Source: Rhizocola hellebori (GTDB lineage: Bacteria; Actinomycetota; Actinomycetes; Mycobacteriales; Micromonosporaceae). From it: a DNA stretch of 64,000 nt. Location: positions 62,001 to 126,000 of the forward strand of contig NZ_BONY01000004.1 in the NCBI RefSeq assembly GCF_016862955.1, written 5' to 3'. The position numbers and the translations under genes were made by a program. Below, one piece after another: positions 43,153-52,626 of this stretch (position 1 is its first letter; each line of letters begins with the position of its first letter). The notes under the pieces were generated by a model. The model saw nothing but the letters and a program-made list of their open reading frames with translations, was not told the origin of the DNA and did no database searches.

Positions 43153-43740
43153 GTGACGGCGCCTAGCCAGACTTCATCCACAACCGCACTACCGTGCGAT
43201 TACCCGCCGCACGCATGGACACGTCATCGCAAACCTGCTCCACTGGCGGACGAAAGGGAACGGGTAGCCGATCGTTACGAACACGCGCAAGACCGGCGGG
43301 AGGTCTACTGGGCGTTGCGCGTCTTAACGGCCGACGACGCGACCGAGGCGGCTGCGACCCAGGCCGCCGTGCGCAGGGCCGAGGAAGCGGTGCGCCGGGC
43401 GCAGGCAGAGCTGGAACGCACGCGGCAGGCCGCCATGCGGGTAAGGGCCCGCGCCGCACTTCGCTACGCGGGGAGCGAGCGGGCCGCGGCCATCCTCATT
43501 GGACAGCAGACCGAGGCGATTGCCGTGGTAATGGCACAGCGCCACAACGAGGTCGACCGTCGCACCCGTTGGGCGTTGGCAGGTATGCCGTCTCACGGCC
43601 GGTTGTCTTTGCCGTCCAGCCATAGCGTGTCGGATTCGTGGCGATGCGTGCCGGTGGTGCCGACGTGTTTCGCGCTGATCCTCGGGCCGTTCTTAATCAC
43701 GTGCACCACGGCCATCGCGTGGCCACGCCCGAGGCCATAA
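43153..43740 (+). CDS. possible coiled-coil protein, doubtful 3' part
   Basis: GTG at 43153 opens a frame whose middle part (LADERERVADRYEHAQDRREVYWAL and TQAAVRRAEEAVRRAQAELERT) is a charged coiled coil like that before the output domain of some ANTAR or sensor proteins. From about 43590 the frame runs antisense over the DUF4287 remnant and is not credible. It is probably a gene truncated at its 3' end. Confidence 0.3.
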   Translation: MTAPSQTSSTTALPCDYPPHAWTRHRKPAPLADERERVADRYEHAQDRREVYWALRVLTADDATEAAATQAAVRRAEEAVRRAQAELERTRQAAMRVRARAALRYAGSERAAAILIGQQTEAIAVVMAQRHNEVDRRTRWALAGMPSHGRLSLPSSHSVSDSWRCVPVVPTCFALILGPFLITCTTAIAWPRPRP

Positions 43741-43889
43741 TCCTCCTTGAGCCAATCCACGATGGCACCCGCCTTGGTGGCGGGCTGGTCGAAACGGTGC
43801 TGTTGGGCCAGCGCGATGAACTGGCGCGGGGTGAGTGACGTTTTCGGTGCGGAAATCGCTGGCGCCTTGTCGCGTGTAGCTTGAGCTAG
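43593..43889 (-). pseudogene. DUF4287-domain protein lacking its start
   Basis: The minus frame reads KTSLTPRQFIALAQQHRF, then PATKAGAIVDWLKEDYGLGRGHAMAVVHVIKNGP, then SAKHVGTTG and LWLDGK. This is an almost complete DUF4287 domain, a small protein family with GxGHAMA as its mark. Upstream the frame meets a TGA at about 43890 with no ATG, GTG or TTG between, so the first 15 or so residues are lost. The kinase gene starts 18 bases further on in the other direction, and its promoter region may have replaced the start. Confidence 0.6.
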
Positions 43890-43907
43890 TCAGGGCATCG
43901 CAGGAAC

Positions 43908-44909
43908 ATGAGCGAGTCTGTGGCAGCGACGGGTGTGATGTTTGATGGCCGTTACCAGCTTCGTTTGGTGATCGCCGACGGTGCGCTGGCTCGGGTGTGG
44001 CAGGCACGCGACGTGCGCCTGGGTCGTGAGGTGGCGCTGAAGGTGCTGGCGCCACGGGCTGACGGCGACCCGCACGCGGCCGAAAGGTTCGCCCGTGAGG
44101 TCCAGGCGGCATCAGCGTTGTCGCATCCGCATGTCATCACGATCTATGACAGTGGCGCCACCCACAACAGCGCGTATCTGGTGATGGAGCTGGCCCGGTT
44201 GGGCACTCTCGCCGCTCAGATCGCCGGCGGGCAGATGCCGGCCGAGTACATCGTGAAGGTTGCCCAGCAGGTGTGCCAAGGCTTGTCCGCAGCCCATCGG
44301 GCCGGCATCATCCACCGCGACCTCAAACCCGCCAACATCTTGCGCACCAACGAGGACACCGTCAAAATTAGCGACTTCGGGGCAGCGCATCTGGCCGGCA
44401 GCGACATCGAGCTGACCGCCACGGGCACGGCGGTGGGCACCGCTCCGTACATGTCACCGGAACAGGTCAGGGGCGAGCCGGTCGGCCCGGTTAGCGATCT
44501 CTACAGCCTCGGATGTGTCATGTATGCGATGGCTGCGGGTAAACCGCCATTTGCCAGCGGCACTCCAGCCGGGATTGCCTGGCGGCAGCTGCACCAAGAG
44601 CCGGTCCCCCTGGCCCGCCGCCGCCCGGACCTACCCCCGGCGATTGACAGCGTGGTCTCGGTCCTGTTGAACAAAACTCCTGTCGCCCGACCGGCTAGCG
44701 CCGGGATAGTCGCTCAATGGCTTAGCCAGATACTGCTGACCCCGCACGGTAGCGACAGTCTGCTGGAAAGGACACAAAACAGCACGACCAATCGAAACGC
44801 TGAGCACACGACAACGGCCAGAATGCTCCGCGTCCCTGAAGCTGCATGCCGAACAAGCGATGCGAAATGTCACGCCGTCTCGCTGCATGAGGGCCGCGAC
44901 CTGCCTTGA
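43908..44909 (+). CDS. cytosolic Ser/Thr protein kinase
   Basis: 333 residues. The kinase domain covers about 14-285: VALKVL (Lys45), HRDLKPANI (catalytic Asp138), DFG (156-158) and GTAPYMSPEQ. The Gly-rich loop is degenerate (VIADGALARVW). There is no membrane helix or sensor domain. The C-terminal 50 residues are Thr- and Asn-rich and unstructured. It lacks the PASTA part of PknB-type kinases and so probably signals inside the cell. Neighbours suggest a role in stress control. Confidence 0.88.
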   Translation: MSESVAATGVMFDGRYQLRLVIADGALARVWQARDVRLGREVALKVLAPRADGDPHAAERFAREVQAASALSHPHVITIYDSGATHNSAYLVMELARLGTLAAQIAGGQMPAEYIVKVAQQVCQGLSAAHRAGIIHRDLKPANILRTNEDTVKISDFGAAHLAGSDIELTATGTAVGTAPYMSPEQVRGEPVGPVSDLYSLGCVMYAMAAGKPPFASGTPAGIAWRQLHQEPVPLARRRPDLPPAIDSVVSVLLNKTPVARPASAGIVAQWLSQILLTPHGSDSLLERTQNSTTNRNAEHTTTARMLRVPEAACRTSDAKCHAVSLHEGRDLP

Positions 44910-44958
44910 CGGGGCGCTCGGCAGGCCGCGGCTGCGATCAAGGTCGCTTAGTGTGCCG

Positions 44959-45465
44959 CTATGCGCCCACGGCGGTGAGCTGACGGTCGGTGCCGTCCTG
45001 GGTGCCGCCTCCGGTCTGGCCGGTGATTACCTTATGGCCTTCGCCGGTTTCGATCGCGGTGTCACCTCCCGCCCGGCTGACCTCGATCCTGCGCGGCTTG
45101 GCCTGCTCGGCGACTGGGATCGTCAGCGACAGCACGCCGTCCTGGTATGTGGCCTTGATCGCGTCGGTCGCCAGGCCGTCGCCGAGGACCAGTTGACGGC
45201 GGTAGGTGCCGGACGGGCGCTCCGAAACCAGATAGGCGGCGTCCTGTGGATCGCGGCGGCGGCGCTCGGCTTTGACGGTCAGCGTGTTGTTTTCGGCCGA
45301 CACCTCCAGCGAGTCGGCGTCGATACCGGGCAAGTCGAAACGGACTACGAACTGGTCACCCGTGCGCAGGCAGTCCATGGGCATCAGCGCGGGCGTGCGT
45401 GCCGCGCCGAACACCTCACTGGCGAGCCGGTCGAAATCACGGAAAGGATCAAAACGAACGAGCAT
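44959..45465 (-). CDS. hsp20: Hsp20/alpha-crystallin small heat-shock protein
   Basis: 168 residues; ATG at 45465 follows GGAGG (45476-45480). It starts MLVRFDPFRDFDRLASEVFG and has an alpha-crystallin domain (about 35-130): VVRFDLPGIDADSLEVSAENNTLTVKAERR, then GTYRRQLVLGD and the conserved YQDGVLSLTIPV, with a C-terminal IEV anchor. The last 35 residues are Gly/Thr-rich. It holds unfolded proteins for the DnaK and ClpB machines coded further right. No CIRCE or HAIR operator is visible upstream. Confidence 0.92.
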   Translation of the reverse strand: MLVRFDPFRDFDRLASEVFGAARTPALMPMDCLRTGDQFVVRFDLPGIDADSLEVSAENNTLTVKAERRRRDPQDAAYLVSERPSGTYRRQLVLGDGLATDAIKATYQDGVLSLTIPVAEQAKPRRIEVSRAGGDTAIETGEGHKVITGQTGGGTQDGTDRQLTAVGA

Positions 45466-46076
45466 GACCAACACACCTCCAAAGTGTTTGCCGTGTAACG
45501 GCTTGTCGTGATGGACGGGCGCGGTCGCACGCCCGCATGTGCAATTGGTTAACCGATCTAGTTGCGCCGGTTCGGAGGGCGCAGGCACTGGGCACTCCGT
45601 CGTGCCCTGCGCCGATCGTAGTGAGCCGGTACCAGCAAGGCCACCGCAATCACTCCTCAACAACTACCCTCGCCGTTACAGGAACTCTAGCTCAGCTTGC
45701 GCATACATTCTATATCCGCCAGCACAGATTTCAAGAGGAAATTCTTCCGACTTTGCGGACATTCTGATGGCCACCCGCTCTCGTGGACCGACGGAGTACA
45801 GCTACGCCTTTGCCGCCGTGCGGGCGGCTACAGCTGACCGGCCCAGCGGACATGAGTAATCACTCGCCTAGAAACCATCCTCGCCGATTTGGTGCTGGCG
45901 ACCGCGTCGACAACCACAAGATCCAGATCATTGAGGGCCAGCCAGGTCGCAGCAGCTGATTTGCAGCCAGGCAATCCGTCACGTAATTGCGACAGCCGCC
46001 ACGTGTTGACATTGATGCATTTGAACTGCGGCATCTTGGGGTAAAGCTGCGCCATGAAGTACGTAGCGAGACATGC
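45466..46076. other. long gap without a recognised gene
   Basis: It holds the upstream region of the hsp20 gene and then unassigned sequence. A long minus-strand frame (45828-46772) crosses it but shows no domain and unusual residue content. Confidence 0.35.
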
Positions 46077-46328
46077 ATGGCATTGAGTTCCGCAAGCAGC
46101 GTTGGGTCCGATAGCCAGACGATTGCCGTGTGCGGGCGTCGGGTGGCGGTCACCGTTGCGGGTTCCGGTGAGCCGCTGCTCCTGCTCCACGGCCTGGGCG
46201 GCACCCGCCGAAAATCTGTCGGCGCGATAGTAGACATCTGCATGGGGCGTGTGTATGGTCTTAGTTGTTGCGAAGGACGATTTAGTGCGGCAGGAGAACT
46301 GGCGCACCAAGCAGTTGAGCTCGTGTGA
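46077..46328 (+). pseudogene. N-terminal stub of an alpha/beta hydrolase
   Basis: ATG at 46077 starts a frame with VAVTVAGSGEPLLLLHGLGG, the oxyanion region of alpha/beta hydrolases. After that the sequence loses family likeness, and the frame stops at a TGA inside GTGTGATG, which is also the start of the intron-like block. No nucleophile or His remains. Confidence 0.5.
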
Positions 46329-46660
46329 TGCGGGTCTTGCGGCCACGAAGGTGAACAGGGCTGCGGGATGGCTCACTGGGCAAGGTGACCGGACCGTTCC
46401 GGCACCGCAGGTAGGTAAGTAAGAGCAGTCAAGTTGGTGTGAAAGCAGTAGGTAGCAGCGGAGAAAGGAGTTACGCCATCGGATTACCCACCTCGGCCGC
46501 GTGACGCGCCGGTGGGAACCGCAGACCCCAAGGAACGGAAGGTGGTCCCCGGTCAATATCCACGCCATAGGGCCGCAGCACTGCCTCACGGCGGAAGCAG
46601 GCGGGCAAGACGAAAACCGGTGCAACTTAACGGCCGGTGATGGTAGATAACTTCCCAATC
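46323..46660 (+). ncRNA. possible group II intron fragment (5' part of the ribozyme)
   Basis: The block begins GTGTG, like the GUGYG 5' end of group II introns. It goes on with purine-rich, non-coding, paired-looking sequence such as GGGATGGCTCACTGGG, GGTGGGAACCGCAG, AAGGAACGGAAGG and GGCGGAAGCAGGCGGG, as in domain I of bacterial introns. No domain V hairpin and no intron protein gene are present, so only a fragment could be here. The call rests on composition and short motifs. Confidence 0.35.
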
Positions 46661-46664
46661 CGCA

Positions 46665-46695
46665 GGGTCCCGGCACCGATATGGCGCCGGGACCC
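46665..46695 (+). terminator. 10-bp GC-rich hairpin before the MerR gene
   Basis: GGGTCCCGGC (46665-46674) pairs exactly with GCCGGGACCC (46686-46695) over an 11-base loop. It ends 29 bases before the MerR-like gene, so it could be a terminator for upstream transcripts or a leader attenuator. Confidence 0.55.
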
Positions 46696-46724
46696 TTACC
46701 CGCGTTAAGCAGACAAGGATGTGT

Positions 46725-47060
46725 ATGACCGCTGAGCAGGCCCCGTCGCCGGACAGATTCGACGACGAGCATTACCCGGCCTACACCATGGGCCGTGCCG
46801 CGGAAATGATCGGCGCCTCCGCTGCGTTCCTACGTTCGGTCGAAGCAGCCAAACTGTTTGACCCGCTGCGCTCCGGCGGCGGGCACCGACGCTACAGCCG
46901 CTACCAGCTTCGCCTGGCAGCCCGGGTGCGCGAGATCGCCGACCAGGGCACCAGTGTTGAAGCCGCCTGCCGAATCGTGATCCTGGAAGACCAGCTCGCC
47001 GAAGCACAAGAGCTCAACAGACAATACGAGCGCGGCACACCGCGCACCACGACGCGCTAG
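46725..47060 (+). CDS. MerR-family regulator, HspR-like
   Basis: 111 residues; ATG 46725 is preferred to 46719 because AAGGA then has normal spacing. The winged-HTH reads YTMGRAAEMIGASAAFLRSVEAAKLFDPLRSGGGHRRYSRYQLRLAARV, with the first recognition helix and the GGHRRYS wing typical of MerR/HspR proteins. The C-terminal helix (AACRIVILEDQLAEAQEL) would dimerise. There are no metal-binding cysteines. It lies between the heat-shock and redox genes and may control them. Confidence 0.85.
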   Translation: MTAEQAPSPDRFDDEHYPAYTMGRAAEMIGASAAFLRSVEAAKLFDPLRSGGGHRRYSRYQLRLAARVREIADQGTSVEAACRIVILEDQLAEAQELNRQYERGTPRTTTR

Positions 47061-47151
47061 ACGCCCTGGGCTTGAAAGTTTGCTGCTGTCGGGTGTGCCA
47101 CTGAATCCGTTCACGCGGTTCGCCAGAGCCACACCGTAATCTCCTTCTACC

Positions 47152-47697
47152 TCAACGGAATTCGTCGACCGCCTCGGTGAGTGCCTCCAGTGTCGCGGGG
47201 CCTTCATATCGCGCGCCGTTGATGAAGAAGGTCGGTGTTCCGTTGACCCCGCTACGCAGCCCGGTCATGAAGTCCTCCTGAACCTTCGGGAGGAAGGCGT
47301 GCGCGGCCAGATCCTGCGCGAACCTGTCGATGTCCAGGCCTATCGCGGCAGCGGCGGCCATCACCGCCGAAGGCTGCAACTGCCTCTGGTGCTCGAAAAG
47401 CCAGTTGTGCATCTCCCAGTAGTGTCCCTGTGCGCCAGCCGCTTCGGCTGACTCGGCGGCGAACTGCGCATTTTCGTGCACGTTGGTCAGCGGAAAATGA
47501 CGAAACGCGAAAAACAACGCGGAAGCCCGCTCGTCCAATAGCGCGGTCACAACCGGATGGGCCGCACCGCAGTAGGGACACTGATAGTCGCCGAATTCGA
47601 CCAGGATGACCGGCGCGTCCGGGGAACCAATGGTGTGGTCGCGTCTGCTGATGGGCATTTGCAGCTGGCCCTGCTGGATGTCCAGAGATGTTCTCAT
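47152..47697 (-). CDS. DsbA/FrnE-like thiol-disulfide protein, cytosolic
   Basis: 181 residues; the ATG at 47697 overlaps the peroxiredoxin stop (TAATG), so the two are translated together. The thioredoxin fold has VEFGDYQCPYCGAAHP (CPYC at 40-43), a helical insertion (HYWEMHNWLFEHQ) and the cis-Pro loop GVNGTPTFFINGARYEG. There is no signal peptide, unlike periplasmic DsbA. It probably acts as a reductase or disulfide carrier in the cytosol, perhaps for the neighbouring peroxiredoxin. Confidence 0.88.
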   Translation of the reverse strand: MRTSLDIQQGQLQMPISRRDHTIGSPDAPVILVEFGDYQCPYCGAAHPVVTALLDERASALFFAFRHFPLTNVHENAQFAAESAEAAGAQGHYWEMHNWLFEHQRQLQPSAVMAAAAAIGLDIDRFAQDLAAHAFLPKVQEDFMTGLRSGVNGTPTFFINGARYEGPATLEALTEAVDEFR

Positions 47698-48188
47698 TAA
47701 GGCACCGCCTTTGCAGTCATCGCGTCGAGCGCGGCCAGAATTCCGTCCGCACCGGGGTTGACCCCTGAGGGCGATAGGTAACTCCAGGCCACCACCCCTT
47801 GGTGGTCCAGCACGAAAAGAGCCCGCGCTGCCAACCCGTCGTCGGTGTCCAGCACGCCGTAGGCCTGCGCGGCGGCGCCGTGCGGCCAGGCGTCGGCCAA
47901 CAACGGAAACTTCAGCCCGCGTTGTTGGGCGAAGGCTTGATGGCACCAGACTCCATCTGTGGAGATACCCAGTACTTGAGCGTCGTACTTGGCGAAGGCT
48001 GGTGCGGCTGTTTGGTAAAGCGACAGCTGATCCGTGCAGACCGGGCTGAAGTCGGCCGGATAGAAAGCCAACACAACCGGCCGGCCGTGAAGCCCGGAAA
48101 TGCGCACGGTCTGTGTCGGTGAAGCCTTGAGCTCGACGTCGGGCGCTGGCTCCCCGGCCGCCACTATTTTATCCGGAGTTGGGTACAT
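47697..48188 (-). CDS. AhpC/TSA-family peroxiredoxin
   Basis: 163 residues. The peroxidatic site is FYPADFSPVCTDQ (Cys51), with a second Cys82 in TDGVWCHQAFA that could resolve the disulfide. Other family marks are VLGIS and PLLADAWP. It reduces hydrogen peroxide or organic peroxides with electrons from a thioredoxin-like partner; two candidates lie beside it (the DsbA-like protein and the thioredoxin at 48493). It is the first gene of a two-gene operon. Confidence 0.9.
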   Translation of the reverse strand: MYPTPDKIVAAGEPAPDVELKASPTQTVRISGLHGRPVVLAFYPADFSPVCTDQLSLYQTAAPAFAKYDAQVLGISTDGVWCHQAFAQQRGLKFPLLADAWPHGAAAQAYGVLDTDDGLAARALFVLDHQGVVAWSYLSPSGVNPGADGILAALDAMTAKAVP

Positions 48189-48492
48189 AATTAGACAAAT
48201 ACCCCGCTATCAAAAGAGTTAATCCCGCTATGTGTGCCTATAACGAGGACGTGTACGTCCACGTCCGCTACCCCCTCAGCGAGCGATGCTGACATCCATC
48301 GGGTTGGCCGGGGAAATCCGTTGTGCTACTTCGGTCGTTGCTCGTATCGAGCGACTAAACCGATTGCGCGTCGGCGCCTCGGAGCCGGTCGCCAGGTTCA
48401 AGAAAGGAACACCGCCACCACATCAACCTGTGTCGAGGTGCCCGTGTGCGGCCGCTATCACAACTATCCGAGCGTGGTCGCCGAGGGGCCTC
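48189..48492. other. upstream region of the peroxiredoxin operon
   Basis: No gene is recognised. It should hold the promoter of the peroxiredoxin-DsbA operon and the end of the long chaperone operon. The octamer CCCGCTAT occurs twice (at about 48202 and 48226). Confidence 0.35.
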
Positions 48493-48918
48493 CTAAAGTG
48501 CTTTGTCCACGAAGGCCATCAGCTGGTCAGGCGGGGTGGCGCCTACCTGCTGGCTGACCATGTTGCCGTTGCGCAGCATCACCAGCATCGGGATCGACCG
48601 GGCCTGGAATCTCTGCGAGATCTGGGGAGCTTCGTCTACGTTTACCTTGACCACCTTCAGTTTTCCGGCCCGTTCCTGCGCTGCGCGGGCCACGCCGGGT
48701 TCGACGACGCGGCAGGGGCCGCACCAGGGCGCCCAGAGGTCGACGAGCACCGGTAGGGAGGCGTGGGTGGCTATCGCGTCGAAGTCGTCGTCGGTCGCGG
48801 TGGTGATCCAGGGCAGGTCGGTCTGGCATTTGCCGCAGCGTGGTGTGCCCGAGGCGTCGGCCGGGACGCGGTTTTTCTGCCCGCAGTCGGGGCAGGTGAC
48901 AATGTCTGAGGTGGTCAT
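48493..48918 (-). CDS. trxC: thioredoxin with N-terminal zinc finger (Trx2/TrxC type)
   Basis: 141 residues. The N-terminal zinc ribbon has CPDCGQKNR (Cys9, Cys12) and CGKC (28-31). The thioredoxin fold follows with [12 protein letters not shown] (WCGPC 65-69) and [11 protein letters not shown] (cis-Pro). This is the oxidative-stress-induced Trx2 form. Its ATG overlaps the clpB stop (ATGA), so it is the last gene of the chaperone operon and is made together with ClpB. Confidence 0.92.
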   Translation of the reverse strand: MTTSDIVTCPDCGQKNRVPADASGTPRCGKCQTDLPWITTATDDDFDAIATHASLPVLVDLWAPWCGPCRVVEPGVARAAQERAGKLKVVKVNVDEAPQISQRFQARSIPMLVMLRNGNMVSQQVGATPPDQLMAFVDKAL

Positions 48919-51521
48919 GCCATCGCCTTTTCGTAGTCTACGGCGAGCTCGCCGTCGCGGGCGTCGACGCGGATGACTGATCCGTCGGGCAGGTCGCCTT
49001 TGAGTAGCGCGCGGCCGATGCGTGTCTCGACCTCGTGGGAAATGTAGCGCCGCAGCGGGCGGGCGCCGTAGACGGGGTCGAAGCCGCGTTCGGCGATGAG
49101 TTTGCGGGCGTCCTCGGTGAGCTCCAGGGTGATGCGCCGTTCGGCGAGCCGCTGGCGCAGTTCGTCGATCTGCAGGTCGACGATGTGCTCGATCTGTTCC
49201 AGGGTGAGCCGTTTGAATAGGATGATGTCGTCGACGCGGTTGAGGAATTCGGGGCGGAAGTGGCCGCGCAGCTCGGCCATCACCCGATCTCTTACGTCGT
49301 GCGGGATGTCGCCGCTGGACACCGTGCCGGTGATCAAATGCTCGGCGCCGATGTTCGAGGTCATGATGATGACGGTGTTACGGAAGTCGACGGTGCGTCC
49401 CTGCGAGTCGGTGATCCTCCCGTCGTCGAGTACCTGCAGCAGCGTGTTGAACACGTCGGGGTGCGCCTTCTCGATCTCGTCGAAGAGCACGACCGAGTAG
49501 GGCTTGCGGCGCACCGCTTCGGTCAGCTGGCCGCCCTCCTCGTACCCGACGTAGCCGGGCGGAGCGCCGACGAGCCGGCTGACGGTGTGCCGCTCCTGGT
49601 ATTCGCTCATGTCCAGGCGCACCACGTTGTCCGCGCTGTCGAACAGCGTCGCTGCAAGGGTTTTGGCCAGTTCGGTTTTACCGACGCCGGTCGGTCCGAG
49701 GAAGATGAACGAGCCGATCGGGCGGCGTGGGTCCTTGATCCCGGAGCGGGCGCGGATGATGGCGTCGGAGACGAGTTGGACGGCCTCGTCCTGGCCGATG
49801 ACCCGTTCGTGCAGGATTTCGTCGAGGCGCAGCAGCTTCTCGCGTTCGCCCTCCTGCAGGCGGCTGACCGGGATGCCCGTCCACGCGGCGACGATCTCGG
49901 CGATCTCGTCCTCGGTCACCACCTCGCGCAGCAGCCGCTGCTTGCCCTGTTTGGCGGCAAGGGTTTCCTCCTCCGCACCGAGCCTGCGTTCCAGCTCTGC
50001 GAGGCGGCCGTAGCGAAGCTCGGCGGCCCGGTTGAGGTCGTAGTTGCGTTCGGCTTCCTCTGCCTCCAGGCGCACCTGTTCCAGCTCGGCGCGCAGCTGC
50101 TGCACCTTGCGGATGGCCTGCCGCTCGGACTCCCATTGCGCGCGCTTGGCGTCGGAGGAGGCGCGCAGATCGGCCAGCTCGCGGCGCAGCTGGTCGAGAC
50201 GGGCGATGCTTGCCGGGTCGGTCTCTTTGGACAGCGCCGCTTCCTCGATCTCCAGCCGGGTCAGGCGGCGGGTCAGCTCGTCCAGCTCGGCGGGCATCGA
50301 GTCGATCTCGGTGCGCAGCCGGGCGCAGGCTTCGTCGACGAGATCGATCGCCTTGTCGGGCAGGAACCGGTCGGTGATGTAGCGATGGCTCAAGGTCGCC
50401 GCCGCCACGAGAGCCGAGTCCTGAATCTTCACGCCGTGGAACACTTCGAGCCGCTCGCGCAGCCCGCGCAGGATGGAGATGGTGTCCTCGACCGTCGGCT
50501 CGTCCACCACCACCGGCTGGAAACGCCGGGCCAGGGCAGCGTCTTTCTCCACGTGCTTGCGGTATTCGTCGAGGGTGGTCGCACCGATCATGTGCAGCTC
50601 CCCACGGGCGAGCATAGGTTTGAGCATGTTCCCGGCATCCATCGAGCCTTCGGCGGCGCCCGCGCCGACCACGGTGTGCAGCTCGTCGACGAATAGCAGG
50701 ATGCGTCCCTCGGCTGCTTTCACCTCGGTCAGCACGGCCTTGAGCCGCTCCTCGAACTCACCGCGGTATTTAGCCCCGGCCACCAGCGCGCCCATGTCGA
50801 GGGCGAAAACTGTCTTGTCCCGCAACCCTTCCGGCACATCACCGCGCACGATGCGCTGGGCGAGACCTTCCACGATCGCGGTCTTGCCGACGCCGGGATC
50901 GCCGATGAGGACAGGGTTGTTCTTGGATTTGCGCGACAGGATCTGGATCGTGCGGCGGATCTCGGCGTCGCGGCCGATGACCGGGTCGAGCCGTCCCGCG
51001 CGGGCGTCGGCTACCAGGTCGCGGCCGTATTTTTCCAGCGCTTCGTATGCTGCTTCAGGCATGGCCGAGGTGACCCGCTGGTTGCCCCGGATGCGGGTCA
51101 GTTCGGCCAGGAACGTCTCTCGGGTGACCCCGTGCTCCTTGAGCCGCCGGCCGGCTGCGGTGGAGGAACCCTCGTCGGCCAGGGCGAGCACAAGATGCTC
51201 GACGGACACGTACTCGTCCTTGAGCCGCTTGGCTTCCCGCTCAGCCGTGTCCAGGATGCGGGCCAGCCGCTGGGTGACGAAAACCTGGCCGGGCGTGGCT
51301 CCCGGGCCGGAGACGCGCGGACGGCTCTGCAGGTCGCGTTCCACATCGGCGCGCAGCGCGGCGGAGTCGGGGATCAGCCGTGCGGTCAGACCGTCGGGCT
51401 GGTCGAGTAAGGCGAGCAGCAGATGCTCGCCGTCCACTTCGGACTGGCCGAAGCGCAACGCGATCGTCTGCGCGTCGTGCAGGGCCTCCTGCGACTTCTG
51501 GGTCAGCTTGTTCATGTCCAT
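48915..51521 (-). CDS. clpB: ClpB disaggregase (Hsp104 family AAA+)
   Basis: 868 residues, the normal family length. In order: Clp N-domain (about 5-145), AAA-1 with Walker [14 protein letters not shown] and [13 protein letters not shown], the long coiled-coil middle domain (about 410-525, with [15 protein letters not shown]), and AAA-2 with [36 protein letters not shown] and [13 protein letters not shown]. It pulls proteins out of aggregates together with DnaK. An ATG six bases later (51515) could also be the start. It overlaps the CbpM gene by 10 bases. Confidence 0.96.
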   Translation of the reverse strand: MDMNKLTQKSQEALHDAQTIALRFGQSEVDGEHLLLALLDQPDGLTARLIPDSAALRADVERDLQSRPRVSGPGATPGQVFVTQRLARILDTAEREAKRLKDEYVSVEHLVLALADEGSSTAAGRRLKEHGVTRETFLAELTRIRGNQRVTSAMPEAAYEALEKYGRDLVADARAGRLDPVIGRDAEIRRTIQILSRKSKNNPVLIGDPGVGKTAIVEGLAQRIVRGDVPEGLRDKTVFALDMGALVAGAKYRGEFEERLKAVLTEVKAAEGRILLFVDELHTVVGAGAAEGSMDAGNMLKPMLARGELHMIGATTLDEYRKHVEKDAALARRFQPVVVDEPTVEDTISILRGLRERLEVFHGVKIQDSALVAAATLSHRYITDRFLPDKAIDLVDEACARLRTEIDSMPAELDELTRRLTRLEIEEAALSKETDPASIARLDQLRRELADLRASSDAKRAQWESERQAIRKVQQLRAELEQVRLEAEEAERNYDLNRAAELRYGRLAELERRLGAEEETLAAKQGKQRLLREVVTEDEIAEIVAAWTGIPVSRLQEGEREKLLRLDEILHERVIGQDEAVQLVSDAIIRARSGIKDPRRPIGSFIFLGPTGVGKTELAKTLAATLFDSADNVVRLDMSEYQERHTVSRLVGAPPGYVGYEEGGQLTEAVRRKPYSVVLFDEIEKAHPDVFNTLLQVLDDGRITDSQGRTVDFRNTVIIMTSNIGAEHLITGTVSSGDIPHDVRDRVMAELRGHFRPEFLNRVDDIILFKRLTLEQIEHIVDLQIDELRQRLAERRITLELTEDARKLIAERGFDPVYGARPLRRYISHEVETRIGRALLKGDLPDGSVIRVDARDGELAVDYEKAMA

Positions 51522-51799
51522 GAGCGGTCACGTCTTTCCAGTTCGTCAATCCGGTCGAGCAGGTCGAGAACGAGCCCGATCGCCGAGTAGTTCAGGGAAA
51601 GTCCTAAGTGGAGCCGTTGCACCCGGGCGACGGTCACGGCGGCATTCGGGGCCAGCCAAAGGCGGCCGGAAGAATCGCGTTCGGCGTCAAGCAAACCGAG
51701 CTCGATGAATCGGAGCAGCAGCTGCGGATGCACACCGGTCTGCTGGGCGAGACGGCCCACACTCAGCCTTGCCGGCAACGCCAATGGGTAGACCATCAT
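51512..51799 (-). CDS. cbpM: CbpM/MerR-like chaperone modulator
   Basis: 95 residues. [43 protein letters not shown] is a MerR-type fold, but the wing lacks the basic residues of true DNA binders; the C-terminal [19 protein letters not shown] is as in CbpM. CbpM binds the J domain of CbpA and holds it back. Overlaps with both neighbours (4 and 10 bases) fit a modulator of the adjacent DnaJ-like protein. An HspR-like repressor is the alternative. Confidence 0.78.
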   Translation of the reverse strand: MMVYPLALPARLSVGRLAQQTGVHPQLLLRFIELGLLDAERDSSGRLWLAPNAAVTVARVQRLHLGLSLNYSAIGLVLDLLDRIDELERRDRSWT

Positions 51800-52626
51800 C
51801 GCTTCCTCGGATCAAAGTCGGAAACCTTTGCCAACTCTTCGAAAAGCTCGCTTTCGCGCGGGCTCGGTTTGACGGGCACCATAATTTTCACTTCAGCGTA
51901 GAGGTCACCGGGGTGACCGCGAGCGGGAATTCCCTGACCGCGCAACCGAAGCCGCCTTCCCGTGGAGGAGCCGCCCGGCAGCTTCACCGACGCCTCGCCG
52001 CCGGGGGTGCGCACCGGCACGCTCGCGCCGAGCGCAGCCTCCCACGGTGTCACCGGCAGATCGATGTAGATGTCCTTGCCCTTGAGCCGGAATCGCGGAT
52101 CCGGCGCTATCCGCACGATCAGATACAGGTCGCCCGCCTGGGCGCCGGCGCGTGACCGCCCGCCCTGGCCGGCCAGCCGAATGCGTTGCCCCTCCACCAC
52201 ACCGGGCGGGATGGTGACGTCGTAGGTGCGCTGCCCGGCCGGGCCGGTCAGGGTCAGCTTGCGGCTTCCACCGCGGTAGGCCTCCTCCACGGAGAGCTCC
52301 AGCTCGGCTTCCTGGTCGGCACCGCGAATCGGCCCGCGTGCGGAACGCCCGCCGAACATGCCGCCAAAGAGCTCTTCAAAATCAATATCTTCTTGTGGGG
52401 TACCGTAAAATGCTTGTTCTGGTTGAGGGCGGTCATATCGTTGGCGGCGTTCGGGATCGGACAGCACATGATAGGCTTCATTGATCTCCTTGAACCTGTC
52501 CTCCGCGCCCGGACTCTTGTCGACGTCGGGGTGGTGGCGGCGGGCCAGTTTGCGATAGGCGCGCTGGATGTCCTGCGCTGAGGCGTCGCGCCCGACTCCC
52601 AGAATCTCGTAGTAGTCGCGGGCCAT
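51796..52626 (-). CDS. cbpA: CbpA-type DnaJ co-chaperone without zinc fingers
   Basis: 276 residues. The J domain is at 4-65 with HPD at 32-34. A short Gly/Phe region ([10 protein letters not shown]) leads to two DnaJ C-terminal beta domains ([20 protein letters not shown] and [16 protein letters not shown]). The four CxxCxGxG repeats of true DnaJ are missing, as in CbpA. It stimulates the DnaK ATPase. The start overlaps the grpE stop (TGATG). Codons around 52370-52440 are unusually AT-rich. Confidence 0.92.
   Translation of the reverse strand: MARDYYEILGVGRDASAQDIQRAYRKLARRHHPDVDKSPGAEDRFKEINEAYHVLSDPERRQRYDRPQPEQAFYGTPQEDIDFEELFGGMFGGRSARGPIRGADQEAELELSVEEAYRGGSRKLTLTGPAGQRTYDVTIPPGVVEGQRIRLAGQGGRSRAGAQAGDLYLIVRIAPDPRFRLKGKDIYIDLPVTPWEAALGASVPVRTPGGEASVKLPGGSSTGRRLRLRGQGIPARGHPGDLYAEVKIMVPVKPSPRESELFEELAKVSDFDPRKR

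Noticed and set aside
45828..46772. 314-residue minus-strand frame
   Set aside because: It has no recognisable domain, odd residue content, crosses the hydrolase stub and the intron-like block, and overlaps the MerR gene start.
49260..50696. 478-residue frame antisense to clpB
   Set aside because: A shadow of GC-rich codons in clpB, which is certain on the other strand.
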